Assembly (NCBI GenBank): GCA_016211955.1
Contig: JACRHX010000044.1
Location: 1-13,827, forward strand
Length of the DNA stretch: 13,827 bases
Direction of reading: 5' to 3'
Source: Parcubacteria group bacterium
GTDB taxonomy: Bacteria > Patescibacteriota > Minisyncoccia > UBA6257 > JACRHW01
Every line of letters starts with the position of its first letter. The stretch's first letter is position 1. This document shows, piece after piece, positions 1 to 6,502 of the stretch. The notes below the pieces were generated by a model that searched no databases, was not told the origin of the DNA, and saw only the letters and a list, made by a program, of their open reading frames with translations. Made by a program: the position numbers and the translations under genes.

Positions 1-1593
1 AAGTGTAAGCAGCAAAGTTCTAATATGAGACCCGTCAACGTCAGCATCTGTCATAATCACAACCTTATGATATCGAATTTTTGACACATCAAACTCAGTC
101 CCTATCGCAGTTCCAAGAGCGATCACAAGAGAACGAATTTCTTTATTCGCAAGCATCTTATCGATACGCGATTTCTCAACATTTAAAATTTTACCCTTTA
201 ACGGCAAAATTGCCTGAAACCTCCTGTTACGTCCCTGCTTCGCGCTCCCTCCGGCCGAATCTCCCTCAACGATAAAAAGCTCCGACTCTGCTGCGCTTCT
301 TGAGGAACAATCCGCAAGTTTTCCTGGGAGCGCAAGCCCCTCGAGCGCGCCCTTACGCAAAACGGTGTCACGCGTAGCCTTTGCAGCTTTTCTCGCCTTT
401 GCTGCAAGAATAACCTTCTCCATCATCCTCTTTGCCTCCTGCGGATTCTTTTCTAAAAACTCCTGAAGCGCCTCATTCACCACCGTCTCCACAGCTTGAC
501 GCGCCTCCGGGTTCCCAAGCTTTGCCTTTGTTTGTCCCTCAAATTGTAAAATATCAGAGAGAAGCTTTACAGATACTATCACTGTCATACCTTCACGCAC
601 GTCATCACCGATCAGATTTTCATCGCTATCCTTCAGAAAACTATTTTTACGCGCGTAATCATTTAAAACACGGGTGAGAGCCGAACGAAACCCAGTAAGA
701 TGCATACCGCCTTCTGGGGTGTAAATATTATTTGCAAAACTAAGCTCCTTTCCCTGAAACTCATCAGTGTACATCGCGGCCACCTCGACAGAAATACCCG
801 GATCATCTTTCATAACATAAAAAGGGATGTCCTGAATGCACTTTTCGTTTTCCGTAAGATGCAAAAGAAACGATCGAAGCCCTCCTTCAAAATAAAATCC
901 ATACGCTTCTGCGGTTTCGGTGCGTTCATCCCAAATCTGCATACGAACTCCACGCGTAAGATATGCCTGCTGACGCAAATGCTCAAGCATCTTTCTTACA
1001 TCATATTCAGGGAGCGTTAATCCACCTTCCCCCTTAACGCCAAAAATTTCTGGATCAGGATCAAACGTAATTGTTGTTCCTGTGGCAGTAGATTTTCCTA
1101 TCTTTTTCATTTCTGCTTTTGCTTTTCCTCGCACATATTCTTGCATGTAGATATTCCCATCCCTGCACACCTCTGCTCTTAGATGCTGAGAAAGCGCATT
1201 TACCACAGAGGCACCCACACCATGAAGGCCTCCAGAAACCTTATATGAATCACCGCCGAATTTACCTCCAGCATGAAGCGTAGTTAATACCGTCTCAAGC
1301 GTAGATTTTTTAGTCTGTGGGTGTGTATCAACAGGAATACCTCGCCCATCGTCTTTTACGGAAACCTTGTGACCATCAAAGAGACGAATCTCAATATTTT
1401 TCGCATACCCCGCCATCGCCTCGTCAATTGAGTTGTCTACCACCTCCCAAATGAGATGATGAAGACCATCTATACCGGTGGAACCAATATACATACCCGG
1501 TCTCTTGCGTACCGGCTCAAGCCCCTCTAAAACTTGAATATCCTTCCCTGTGTAGGAGGCTCCAACCTGATTTTTGTCATCATCTTTTGCCAT
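1..1593 (-). CDS. gyrB: DNA gyrase subunit B, C-terminus cut off by window edge
   Basis: GyrB is the ATPase subunit of DNA gyrase, which introduces negative supercoils together with GyrA. 531 in-frame codons are visible; the remaining C-terminal part (about 110 residues in usual family members) lies beyond base 1. The GHKL ATPase domain shows GLHHLIWEVVDNSIDE with E50 and N54, DDGRGIP at about residues 81-87, and GGLHGVGASVVNALS at 121-135. A QTK loop (FEGQTKAKLGN) follows in the transducer domain. The TOPRIM domain shows EGDSAGGSAKQGRNR at about 440-455 and DADVDG at 516-521. The start is the ATG at 1593, giving MAKDDDKNQ; no Shine-Dalgarno is evident. ParE is the main alternative, since the two paralogues share these motifs. 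GyrB is preferred because small CPR genomes usually carry only gyrase, but the decisive C-terminal part is absent here. Confidence 0.95.
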   Translation of the reverse strand, partial: MAKDDDKNQVGASYTGKDIQVLEGLEPVRKRPGMYIGSTGIDGLHHLIWEVVDNSIDEAMAGYAKNIEIRLFDGHKVSVKDDGRGIPVDTHPQTKKSTLETVLTTLHAGGKFGGDSYKVSGGLHGVGASVVNALSQHLRAEVCRDGNIYMQEYVRGKAKAEMKKIGKSTATGTTITFDPDPEIFGVKGEGGLTLPEYDVRKMLEHLRQQAYLTRGVRMQIWDERTETAEAYGFYFEGGLRSFLLHLTENEKCIQDIPFYVMKDDPGISVEVAAMYTDEFQGKELSFANNIYTPEGGMHLTGFRSALTRVLNDYARKNSFLKDSDENLIGDDVREGMTVIVSVKLLSDILQFEGQTKAKLGNPEARQAVETVVNEALQEFLEKNPQEAKRMMEKVILAAKARKAAKATRDTVLRKGALEGLALPGKLADCSSRSAAESELFIVEGDSAGGSAKQGRNRRFQAILPLKGKILNVEKSRIDKMLANKEIRSLVIALGTAIGTEFDVSKIRYHKVVIMTDADVDGSHIRTLLLTL

Positions 1594-1662
1594 GCCAATT
1601 TTGTTTATGAGTGAAACGAAGTAAGTGAATAAAAAAGAATAAGCTCCGTGCTTTTATACTAC

Positions 1663-1691
1663 ATTATACCCTAACCCCCCACTCGATGCAA
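1663..1691 (-). promoter_or_regulatory. Putative gyrB promoter
   Basis: On the minus strand a perfect TATAAT -10 box (bases 1668-1663) lies 17 bp downstream of TTGCAT (1691-1686), a weak -35. This would give a leader of about 65 bases before the gyrB ATG. It is the only good promoter match upstream of gyrB. The call rests on box matches alone. Confidence 0.55.
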
Positions 1692-1701
1692 CCTCAAATA
1701 T

Positions 1702-1730
1702 TTGACTATTTTAGTATTTCATGATACTAT
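1702..1730 (+). promoter_or_regulatory. Putative promoter for the broken secreted-protein gene
   Basis: TTGACT (1702-1707), a 17-bp spacer and TACTAT (1725-1730) form a good sigma-70-type promoter about 50 bases before the ATG at 1782. It is divergent from the gyrB promoter and separated from it by about 10 bp, so the two could influence each other. Confidence 0.55.
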
Positions 1731-1781
1731 AACAACATAGCATTACTAGCCTCTTATGGGGTCATTTTAATTCAAAAAACT

Positions 1782-2125
1782 ATGAAATATCTTATTCCTT
1801 TTATTATGTTCGCAGTTGCAGGCACCACCTATGCTTTTTATGTTGAGGAGACCCCAACCGGTCTTGTGTTACAGACACCCGATAATAACATCTATCATTT
1901 CGATACCATAGGTAATCAGGTAATCGCCTCAAAACATATGGTGCAGATGGTACATGCTACTGGTATAATGGCGCCGAGTTCTCTGATTGCACACAGGAAG
2001 AAAAAACATCCTCCCTCGCAGAGCTCATTACATCACAAGAACCTTACACTATCTCCAACACATCAGATACAATATATCTCACCACCGATCTAAAAGTAGT
2101 AGTGAATGGAAAAGAAATACAATAG
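1782..2125 (+). pseudogene. Small secreted protein gene broken by a one-base frameshift
   Basis: The first 51 codons (1782-1934) encode a signal peptide (MKYLIPFIMFAVAGTTYA) followed by a mature start (FYVEETPTGL). After this, the reading frame from 1782 becomes unlike a natural protein and ends at 2093. Reading in the -1 frame from about 1934 instead gives 63 protein-like residues (TYGADGTCYWYNGAEFSDC... ending VVVNGKEIQ) up to the TAG at 2123-2125. Joined, they make a 114-residue exported protein with two cysteines. The switch falls at a run of four A bases (1931-1934); a fifth A would restore the frame. The cause could be a true mutation, a sequencing or assembly error, or less likely programmed -1 slippage, since no classic slippery heptamer is present. 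I do not recognise the family. It has its own promoter and a strong terminator. Confidence 0.7.
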
Positions 2126-2138
2126 TCATCACACATTA

Positions 2139-2183
2139 TATATTAAAAACCGACACAAATCTTTTCTGTCGGTTTTTAATATA
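2139..2183. terminator. Strong bidirectional terminator
   Basis: A perfect 17-bp stem (2139-2155 with 2167-2183) has an 11-base loop; its outer arms are A-rich on the left and T-rich on the right. It lies between the convergent broken secreted-protein gene and pheT (stop at 2191-2193), and can serve both strands. Confidence 0.9.
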
Positions 2184-2190
2184 GTAGCTA

Positions 2191-4215
2191 CTATCTTACT
2201 TCTATATCAAAACGTTCCTGTAGTGCAGTAATTATTTTTCCAAACTCGCCTGTCACCTCTTCACCCGTGAGTGTTTTTTGATCGGATCGAAAGATGAGGT
2301 GAAATGAAAGACTCTTCTTTCCCTCTCCGAGACGCTCCCCTTCAAACATATCAAAAAGATCGATAGCAACCAGAATACTTGAAGAAGTCTCACCAATTAT
2401 CTTTTCTATTTCACTGATACGCACCTCCTGCCCGACAACAAAAGAAATATCTCTCACTACCTCCGGATACTTAGAGAAGGCAACAAAACGACGTTCTCCC
2501 TCTGTGAGCGGAAGAAGAGAATTAAGATCTAGTTCAAAAGCTACTACATCGTGTACTACATCAAAACGCTCAAGCCAACGCGGTGATACAACTCCCAAAC
2601 ATCCTACCCTTACGCCACTTACATATATATCTGCACTCCTCGATTGAATAAGCACCCCACACCATACTTCTTCACGCGCGCGATATTCAACTTGGTCGAC
2701 ACCAAGTGTGTGAAATAACTCATTGACTGTTCCTTTACATTCATAAAAGAGATGATCCCCTCCTTTTTCACGAGTCAACATCCCTGCAAGCTTTGTTCGC
2801 TCAACAATATCCTCATTATTCTTTTCACGTGAAAATACATTTCCCACCTCAAACATTTTAATATCACTGAAAAACTTCACATTGCTTTCGAGTGCACGAA
2901 ACAAAGGGAGAATAAGCGTAGGGCGCAAATAATAGTATTCTGCACTTACTGGATTCTCGAGTTGTACTAATGTATTTTCATCACACACCTCATTCCAAGC
3001 CTGGGGAATAAAAGAATAGCTACACATCTCATCAAACCCAAATCCCGCCATACGTTCTTTAATCTTCCTTGTGTAATGAAGCTGATCATCACGCCTTGCA
3101 TGCAGTGACACCCGCGAAAGTGTTTTGCTCTTCAGGGTGTCATACCCATAAAGACGCACCACCTCCTCAACAACGTCTTCGAATCGTTCAACATCTCGCC
3201 TCCATGTAGGAACCTCAACCCACAAAATTTCTTTCGTTGCCTTTTTTACATCCCATTGTAATTTACGAAAAATGTCACGAGCTTCCTTAAGGGTAATAGG
3301 TTCCCCCACTAGTTTTTCATAATGCTTCGCGCTAAAGGCGAGAACCTTCGAAGCAACCTTATTAGGATACGCATCCACGAACCCACCTACTTTTCCTCCT
3401 CCAATTTTTTGAATAAGCTCTGCAACGCGTCGAAGGGCGATTTCTGTCATATTGGGATCGATGCCATATTTAAACCGTTGAAATGCATCTGTTGTGAACC
3501 CAATTCTCCGTGTAGTGCGCACCACACGATCGGGATCAAAATTTGCCGCCTCGAGTAGTATGGTTTTTGTTGTATTGGTAATTTCAGCCGCCCTTCCCCC
3601 CTTCACGCCCGCTATCGCAAGAACCTCCTTGTGGTCTGCAATAACAACATCCTCGCCCGTAAGCTCAACATCTCTATTATCAAGCGTCGTCATCCTCTCC
3701 TTATCTCTTGCTCGTCGGACGATAATTCCCTTATCAAGCCTTTCATAATCAAAAGCATGCAGAGGCTGACCAAGCTCAAGCATTACATAATTTGTCGCAT
3801 CAACAATGTTGTTGATAGATCGTAGTCCGCCCGCCTCAAGTCTTTCTTTAAGCCATACTGGAGAGTCCTTTATCTCAACACCCGACATAAGAAGCCCCGA
3901 ATAACGCATACAGTCTTCTCCCTTTTCAATATGTACAGAGAAGTTCGTGGTCGTGTTTAATTTTTTACCTTTTTTGAAAAAATGATCTGCCTTGAAATCG
4001 CCTCCTGTTACCGCGCCAATCTCACGCGCAAACCCAACATAATTAGCAGCATCAGGAAATCGATTGGGTAATAATGCTACATCAAGGTACGCATCATCAC
4101 CTTTCACCTCCACCCCTTCAACTTCGAGGCTGTGTAATGAAACCACATCCGCAAGCTCCTGCGAACTCAAAGAAATATCTACGTAATCTTTAAGCCAATT
4201 GATACTAAACTTCAT
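2191..4215 (-). CDS. pheT: Phenylalanine-tRNA ligase beta subunit, short form without EMAP domain
   Basis: This is the beta subunit of the (alpha-beta)2 phenylalanyl-tRNA synthetase that charges tRNA-Phe. At 674 residues it is more than 100 shorter than the usual bacterial PheT (about 790-800). The missing piece is visible: the N-terminal segment (MKFSINWLKDYVDIS ... LHSLEVEGVEV) runs directly into LDVALLPNRFPDAANYVGFA, without the EMAP/OB-fold tRNA-binding domain normally inserted near residue 40. The B3/B4 region, thought to hold the editing site, contains INNIVDATNYVMLELGQPLHAFD (about 135-157). It is followed by B5 (VEVPTWRRDVERFEDVVEE), the catalytic-like core, and a C-terminal FDX-ACB anticodon-binding domain (YPEVVRDISFVV onward). 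The start is 4 bases after the pheS stop, so the two genes are co-transcribed and probably translationally coupled. It ends with TAG. Confidence 0.97.
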   Translation of the reverse strand: MKFSINWLKDYVDISLSSQELADVVSLHSLEVEGVEVKGDDAYLDVALLPNRFPDAANYVGFAREIGAVTGGDFKADHFFKKGKKLNTTTNFSVHIEKGEDCMRYSGLLMSGVEIKDSPVWLKERLEAGGLRSINNIVDATNYVMLELGQPLHAFDYERLDKGIIVRRARDKERMTTLDNRDVELTGEDVVIADHKEVLAIAGVKGGRAAEITNTTKTILLEAANFDPDRVVRTTRRIGFTTDAFQRFKYGIDPNMTEIALRRVAELIQKIGGGKVGGFVDAYPNKVASKVLAFSAKHYEKLVGEPITLKEARDIFRKLQWDVKKATKEILWVEVPTWRRDVERFEDVVEEVVRLYGYDTLKSKTLSRVSLHARRDDQLHYTRKIKERMAGFGFDEMCSYSFIPQAWNEVCDENTLVQLENPVSAEYYYLRPTLILPLFRALESNVKFFSDIKMFEVGNVFSREKNNEDIVERTKLAGMLTREKGGDHLFYECKGTVNELFHTLGVDQVEYRAREEVWCGVLIQSRSADIYVSGVRVGCLGVVSPRWLERFDVVHDVVAFELDLNSLLPLTEGERRFVAFSKYPEVVRDISFVVGQEVRISEIEKIIGETSSSILVAIDLFDMFEGERLGEGKKSLSFHLIFRSDQKTLTGEEVTGEFGKIITALQERFDIEVR

Positions 4216-4219
4216 ATTT

Positions 4220-5236
4220 TTAAAATTGTCTGATAAATCTTAAATCTCCCGACCTGAATAATCGAATATCTGGAATTCCATACTTAATCATTGCGAAACG
4301 TTCTGCCCCAATACCAAAGGCAAACCCCTGTACATTTTTGGGATTATACTTCACCGCATCAAATACATTAGGATGCACCATGCCTGCCCCTCCAAGTTCA
4401 AGCCACCCAGAAAATTTACACAATTCACATCCTTTTTTCTTACACCTGGGACACGTAGCATCCACCTCTACTCCCGGCTCCACAAAAGGAAAATATCCTG
4501 GACGCAATCGTATCTCCACTTTTTGCGCAAAAAGACGAATGAAAAACGCCTCGATAACCGCCTTAAAATTTGCGAGCGTAACATCCTCACCCACTACTAA
4601 ACCTTCAACTTGAGTAAACTGCATTTCATGTCGCGCGTCTGTGGCTTCGTATCTGTAGGTAGTGCCAGGTACAATAATTCGGAAAGGGGGTTCGTGCGTA
4701 AGCATATATCTGATCTGTACAGGGCTTGTGTGTGTTCTTAATAACAACCGTTCGGATTTTTGATTCCCTCGCTTAAGCCAAAATGTATCCCACATCTCTC
4801 GCGCTGGATGATTTGCAGGAATATTTAATGCGTCAAAATTATTAAATTCCGTCTCCACCTCAGGTCCCTCGACAACAGAAAATCCAAATGAAATAAAAAT
4901 ATCCTCAATCTCTTTTAAAATTAAGGTGAGCGGGTTAAGATGCCCAACCACAACTTTTTTCCCTGGAAATGTGATATCGAAAAAACGCTCCTCCTGTTTC
5001 TCTTTAAGTTCCCCAAGTCGATCTTTAAGCGCTGTCTCAATACGTCCACGTAAAACGTTTGACTTTTCACCAACATCGCGCTTTTCCTCTAAGCTCAGCT
5101 CAGAAAGTCCACGCAAAATACCAGTGAGATGTCCTTTTCTTCCGAGATACGTATGTTGTATCTCTTCCAATTCTTTGGCGGTACCCACACGTCCAATCTC
5201 CGCAAAGACTACTTGTTCGATTTCTTGTAATGTCAT
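4220..5236 (-). CDS. pheS: Phenylalanine-tRNA ligase alpha subunit with four-Cys insert
   Basis: This is the catalytic alpha subunit of phenylalanyl-tRNA synthetase. The 338-residue protein has the N-terminal coiled-coil arm (YLGRKGHLTGILRGL) that contacts tRNA, then a class II core. Core motifs include HPLTLILKEIEDIF-type motif 1 context (here LNPLTLILKEIEDIF), FNNFDALNIPANHPAR, LLRTHTSPVQIR, and the motif 3 region GFAFGIGAERFAM. Between FPFVEPGVEVD and GWLELGGAGMVHP is a knuckle C262-x2-C265-x4-C270-x2-C273 that probably binds zinc; similar inserts are known in some other bacterial PheS proteins. The ATG at 5236 is chosen because it gives the family-like start MTLQEIEQ. An in-frame TTG four codons upstream is possible, but no ribosome binding site favours either. 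It heads the pheS-pheT operon. Confidence 0.97.
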   Translation of the reverse strand: MTLQEIEQVVFAEIGRVGTAKELEEIQHTYLGRKGHLTGILRGLSELSLEEKRDVGEKSNVLRGRIETALKDRLGELKEKQEERFFDITFPGKKVVVGHLNPLTLILKEIEDIFISFGFSVVEGPEVETEFNNFDALNIPANHPAREMWDTFWLKRGNQKSERLLLRTHTSPVQIRYMLTHEPPFRIIVPGTTYRYEATDARHEMQFTQVEGLVVGEDVTLANFKAVIEAFFIRLFAQKVEIRLRPGYFPFVEPGVEVDATCPRCKKKGCELCKFSGWLELGGAGMVHPNVFDAVKYNPKNVQGFAFGIGAERFAMIKYGIPDIRLFRSGDLRFIRQF

Positions 5237-5291
5237 ATATAGAAACAAAATATGTCTTAAGGATACCGGATTCTTATGCCCTCAACAACCA

Positions 5292-5320
5292 TTGACTTAA
5301 TACAAATTTCAAAGTAATAT
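5292..5320 (+). promoter_or_regulatory. Promoter of the two tiny membrane-protein genes
   Basis: TTGACT (5292-5297), a 17-bp spacer and TAATAT (5315-5320) match a sigma-70 promoter well. The ATG at 5353 follows about 26 bases after the expected transcription start. The -10 box overlaps the -10 box of the oppositely oriented pheS promoter. Confidence 0.65.
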
Positions 5321-5345
5321 AAAGTATCTTGAAAAAGGAGGTCAA
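5316..5345 (-). promoter_or_regulatory. Putative pheS-pheT promoter
   Basis: On the minus strand TTGACC (5345-5340) is followed after 18 bp by TATATT (5321-5316), or after 17 bp by TTATAT. The expected start near 5309 leaves a leader of about 70 bases before the pheS ATG. The -35 box coincides with the ribosome binding site of the rightward gene at 5353. I saw no T-box or Phe-rich leader peptide in the leader. Confidence 0.55.
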
Positions 5346-5352
5346 ACTGCCA

Positions 5353-5448
5353 ATGATTGCTCTTGGAATCATACTCGGAATTGTAGCAGGAATTTTCCTA
5401 AATGCTTCTACCTTATTTATTGTATCGGTAAGTGGATATATGTTATGA
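5353..5448 (+). CDS. Tiny hydrophobic membrane protein (31 residues)
   Basis: This 31-residue reading frame (MIALGIILGIVAGIFLNAST then LFIVSVSGYML) is one almost continuous hydrophobic segment with small-residue GxxxG-like spacing (G5, G9, G13), so it probably spans the membrane once. It is supported as a gene by a good promoter, a strong AAGGAGG ribosome binding site (5335-5341, spacing 11 from the ATG), and a TGA stop that overlaps the ATG of the next frame as ATGA. The family is not recognised. The spacing from the ribosome binding site is a little long; an in-frame TTG at about 5329 would precede the site and is unlikely. An alternative is that it is the 5' part of one longer gene split by a frameshift. 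Confidence 0.55.
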   Translation: MIALGIILGIVAGIFLNASTLFIVSVSGYML

Positions 5449-5591
5449 ATAGAATGAGTGTTGCGGCAAGAAAAGATCCCAGCATCGTCCTCAACGCGTT
5501 TGGCATATATTTTTTAACACAATTGGGAATTATCTTTCTTATTATTTCCTGGCTTACATTTTTCGTAAAAGCATTTATCTCAATTCTCTAA
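5445..5591 (+). CDS. Small single-pass membrane protein (48 residues)
   Basis: The frame starts at the ATG overlapping the previous stop (ATGA) and encodes 48 residues. There is a short basic N-terminus (MNRMSVAARKDPS), then a hydrophobic stretch (about 14-45, IVLNAFGIYFLTQLGIIFLI onward), ending FVKAFISIL. Positive charges before the hydrophobic part suggest the N-terminus stays in the cytoplasm. A Met at codon 4 is an alternative start. A rho-independent terminator follows 26 bases downstream, closing a two-gene unit. The family is not recognised. The overlap implies coupled translation and so a joint function, but what that function is cannot be told from sequence. Confidence 0.6.
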   Translation: MNRMSVAARKDPSIVLNAFGIYFLTQLGIIFLIISWLTFFVKAFISIL

Positions 5592-5616
5592 AAAACATCC
5601 CCGCCTCAATGACCAC

Positions 5617-5644
5617 AAACGGCTCTCACGCCGTTTTTCATTTT
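5617..5644 (+). terminator. Rho-independent terminator of the mini-gene operon
   Basis: AAACGGC (5617-5623) pairs with GCCGTTT (5630-5636) across a 6-base loop and is followed by a T-rich tail (TTCATTTTT). It lies directly after the second tiny membrane-protein gene. Confidence 0.85.
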
Positions 5645-5648
5645 TCCA

Positions 5649-5676
5649 TTGATTTATTTACAAAAATCGCTATTAT
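5649..5676 (+). promoter_or_regulatory. Putative tRNA-Asp promoter
   Basis: TTGATT (5649-5654), a 16-bp spacer and TATTAT (5671-5676) lie 17 bases before the mature tRNA 5' end. It comes just after a terminator, so the tRNA needs its own promoter here. Confidence 0.5.
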
Positions 5677-5693
5677 ATATCTAGTATGCATAT

Positions 5694-5768
5694 GCGGGCG
5701 TGGTGTAGCCCGGTTAACACATCTCACTGTCACTGAGAAGATCGCCGGTTCAAATCCGGTCGCCCGCG
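5694..5768 (+). tRNA. tRNA-Asp (anticodon GTC)
   Basis: A full cloverleaf can be folded: acceptor GCGGGCG/CGCCCGC, D stem GTGT/ACAC with GG in the loop, anticodon stem TCTCA/TGAGA around CTGTCAC (anticodon GTC), T stem GCCGG/CCGGT with TTCAAAT loop, and discriminator G as expected for Asp. After the discriminator comes CAT, so a complete CCA is not encoded and must be added by a nucleotidyltransferase. A terminator follows within 6 bases. Its 3' end is duplicated 192 bp downstream. Confidence 0.96.
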
Positions 5769-5773
5769 CATAA

Positions 5774-5817
5774 AAAGAAAAACTGCTCCATGTCGAGTGG
5801 TTTTTCTTTGTCTCCAT
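5774..5817 (+). terminator. Terminator after tRNA-Asp
   Basis: AAAGAAAAACTGCTC (5774-5788) pairs with GAGTGGTTTTTCTTT (5795-5809) over 15 positions with two G-T wobbles and a 6-base loop. The T-rich right arm serves as the U tract. It begins 6 bases after the tRNA discriminator. Confidence 0.8.
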
Positions 5818-5911
5818 GAAACGACCGGATTTGAACGGGAAAGGGGTCGGGAAAACGGGAGTTTTCCCGTGGCGGAAATTTTAAAACCGAGGGGTTTTAA
5901 AACGAAGCTAT

Positions 5912-5929
5912 CCTGAGCCGTGTCGAAGG
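5912..5929 (+). repeat. REP-like half-site CCTGAGC-CGT-GTCGAAGG
   Basis: The 18-base sequence has the same conserved arms (CCTGAGC and GTCGAAGG) as the two halves of the hairpin at 7345-7400, with a different central triplet (CGT here). These arms resemble widespread bacterial REP-type palindromes; that link comes from general knowledge and was not searched. Confidence 0.7.
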
Positions 5930-5968
5930 AGAGCGAGTAGTGAAACTCCGGTCGCCCGCGCACCACCA

Positions 5969-6007
5969 CATACCATCGATCACTTTTCGGTGGTATGTTA
6001 TTTTATG
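5969..6007 (+). terminator. Hairpin terminator after the duplicated tRNA end
   Basis: CATACCATCGA (5969-5979) pairs with TCGGTGGTATG (5987-5997) over 11 positions with one G-T wobble and a 7-base loop, followed by TTATTTTAT. It lies 6 bases after the second copy of the tRNA-Asp 3' end. It may therefore be the original terminator of the tRNA gene, displaced when the 192-bp cassette arose. Confidence 0.65.
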
Positions 6008-6050
6008 ATATACTAGAAGGTGTATTAACAACTAATAAAAAAATAATGTG

Positions 6051-6422
6051 ATGACAACAAACAAAAAAATAGAGTGGTTGTTGCGTATTGGTGTTGCAGG
6101 AGAATTTACGGGTCATGGTCTCCTTGCTATCGAAGGAAAAAAGGATTGGATAGGGTGGATTAGCCAAATGATTGGTGTGGATACACCAACGGCTACCACT
6201 CTGCTACTACTCATTGGTATTTTCGATGTCGTTGTTGCGCTTACTGTTTTAATAAAACCAATACGCCCCCTGTTGCTTTGGGCGGCCTTTTGGGGTTTCT
6301 GGACGGCGCTTGTGAGACCCCTTGTAGGACAATCGGTATTAGATTTCATCGAGCGTTCCGCAAACTGGGCGGCGCCACTTGCATTATATTACTTCTACCA
6401 GAGAAATAATAAAAACGAATAG
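6051..6422 (+). CDS. DoxX-like four-helix membrane protein
   Basis: This 123-residue integral membrane protein has four likely transmembrane helices (about residues 9-26, 46-67, 73-92 and 105-117). The pattern RIGVAGEFTGHGLLA near the start, a central IGIFDVVVALTVLIKP, then WAAFWGFWTALVRPL and a C-terminal ERSANWAAPLAL resemble DoxX-like small membrane proteins. That assignment is from memory of the family pattern and is tentative; the substrate or role is unknown. The ATG at 6051 is preferred to the adjacent GTG at 6048; neither has a clear ribosome binding site. A -10-like TATACT lies at 6009-6014 without a good -35. It stands alone between two repeat-rich regions, with the amidohydrolase gene 80 bases downstream on the same strand. 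Confidence 0.8.
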   Translation: MTTNKKIEWLLRIGVAGEFTGHGLLAIEGKKDWIGWISQMIGVDTPTATTLLLLIGIFDVVVALTVLIKPIRPLLLWAAFWGFWTALVRPLVGQSVLDFIERSANWAAPLALYYFYQRNNKNE

Positions 6423-6502
6423 TACCTATCCGAACGCCCCCACCCGTCTGTCAAAAAAACATTAAATGGGCTTGTTTGGGGTTGCATGTAACATAAAATA
6501 AC

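Larger units (their letters stand above)
5771..5962. repeat. 192-bp hairpin-rich cassette duplicating the tRNA-Asp 3' end
   Basis: The last 16 bases of the tRNA region (TCCGGTCGCCCGCGCA, 5755-5770) recur exactly at 5947-5962, bounding a 192-bp step. Counting the T-arm before it, 20 of 23 bases match. Inside is an inverted 15-base copy of the T-arm (5822-5836, complement of 5748-5762). There are also a terminator hairpin, a 9-bp perfect hairpin (5848-5856/5861-5869), a 10-bp perfect hairpin (5879-5888/5893-5902) and a REP-like half-site (5912-5929). No recombinase is encoded. Duplication of a tRNA 3' end is typical of tRNA-targeting integration, so this may be a remnant or non-autonomous element; an alternative is REP-mediated rearrangement. 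Confidence 0.6.

Noticed and set aside
1987..2184. 65-codon rightward frame over the broken secreted-protein gene
   Set aside because: It is in the third frame and runs through the terminator; the -1 frame ending at 2125 has the better coding character.
4338..4613. Rightward frames over pheS, pheT, gyrB and gatA
   Set aside because: They are shadows of well-supported leftward genes, with no ribosome binding sites and skewed, Ser/Arg/Thr-rich composition.
5237..5310. T-box or Phe leader peptide before pheS
   Set aside because: No T-box core sequence, terminator-antiterminator pair or Phe-rich mini frame could be found in the short leader.
5730..5969. 79-codon leftward open frame with RGRPDLNRR at its end
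   Set aside because: It is antisense to tRNA-Asp and the 192-bp cassette. RGRPDLNRR-type peptides are a common artefact of translating tRNA complements.
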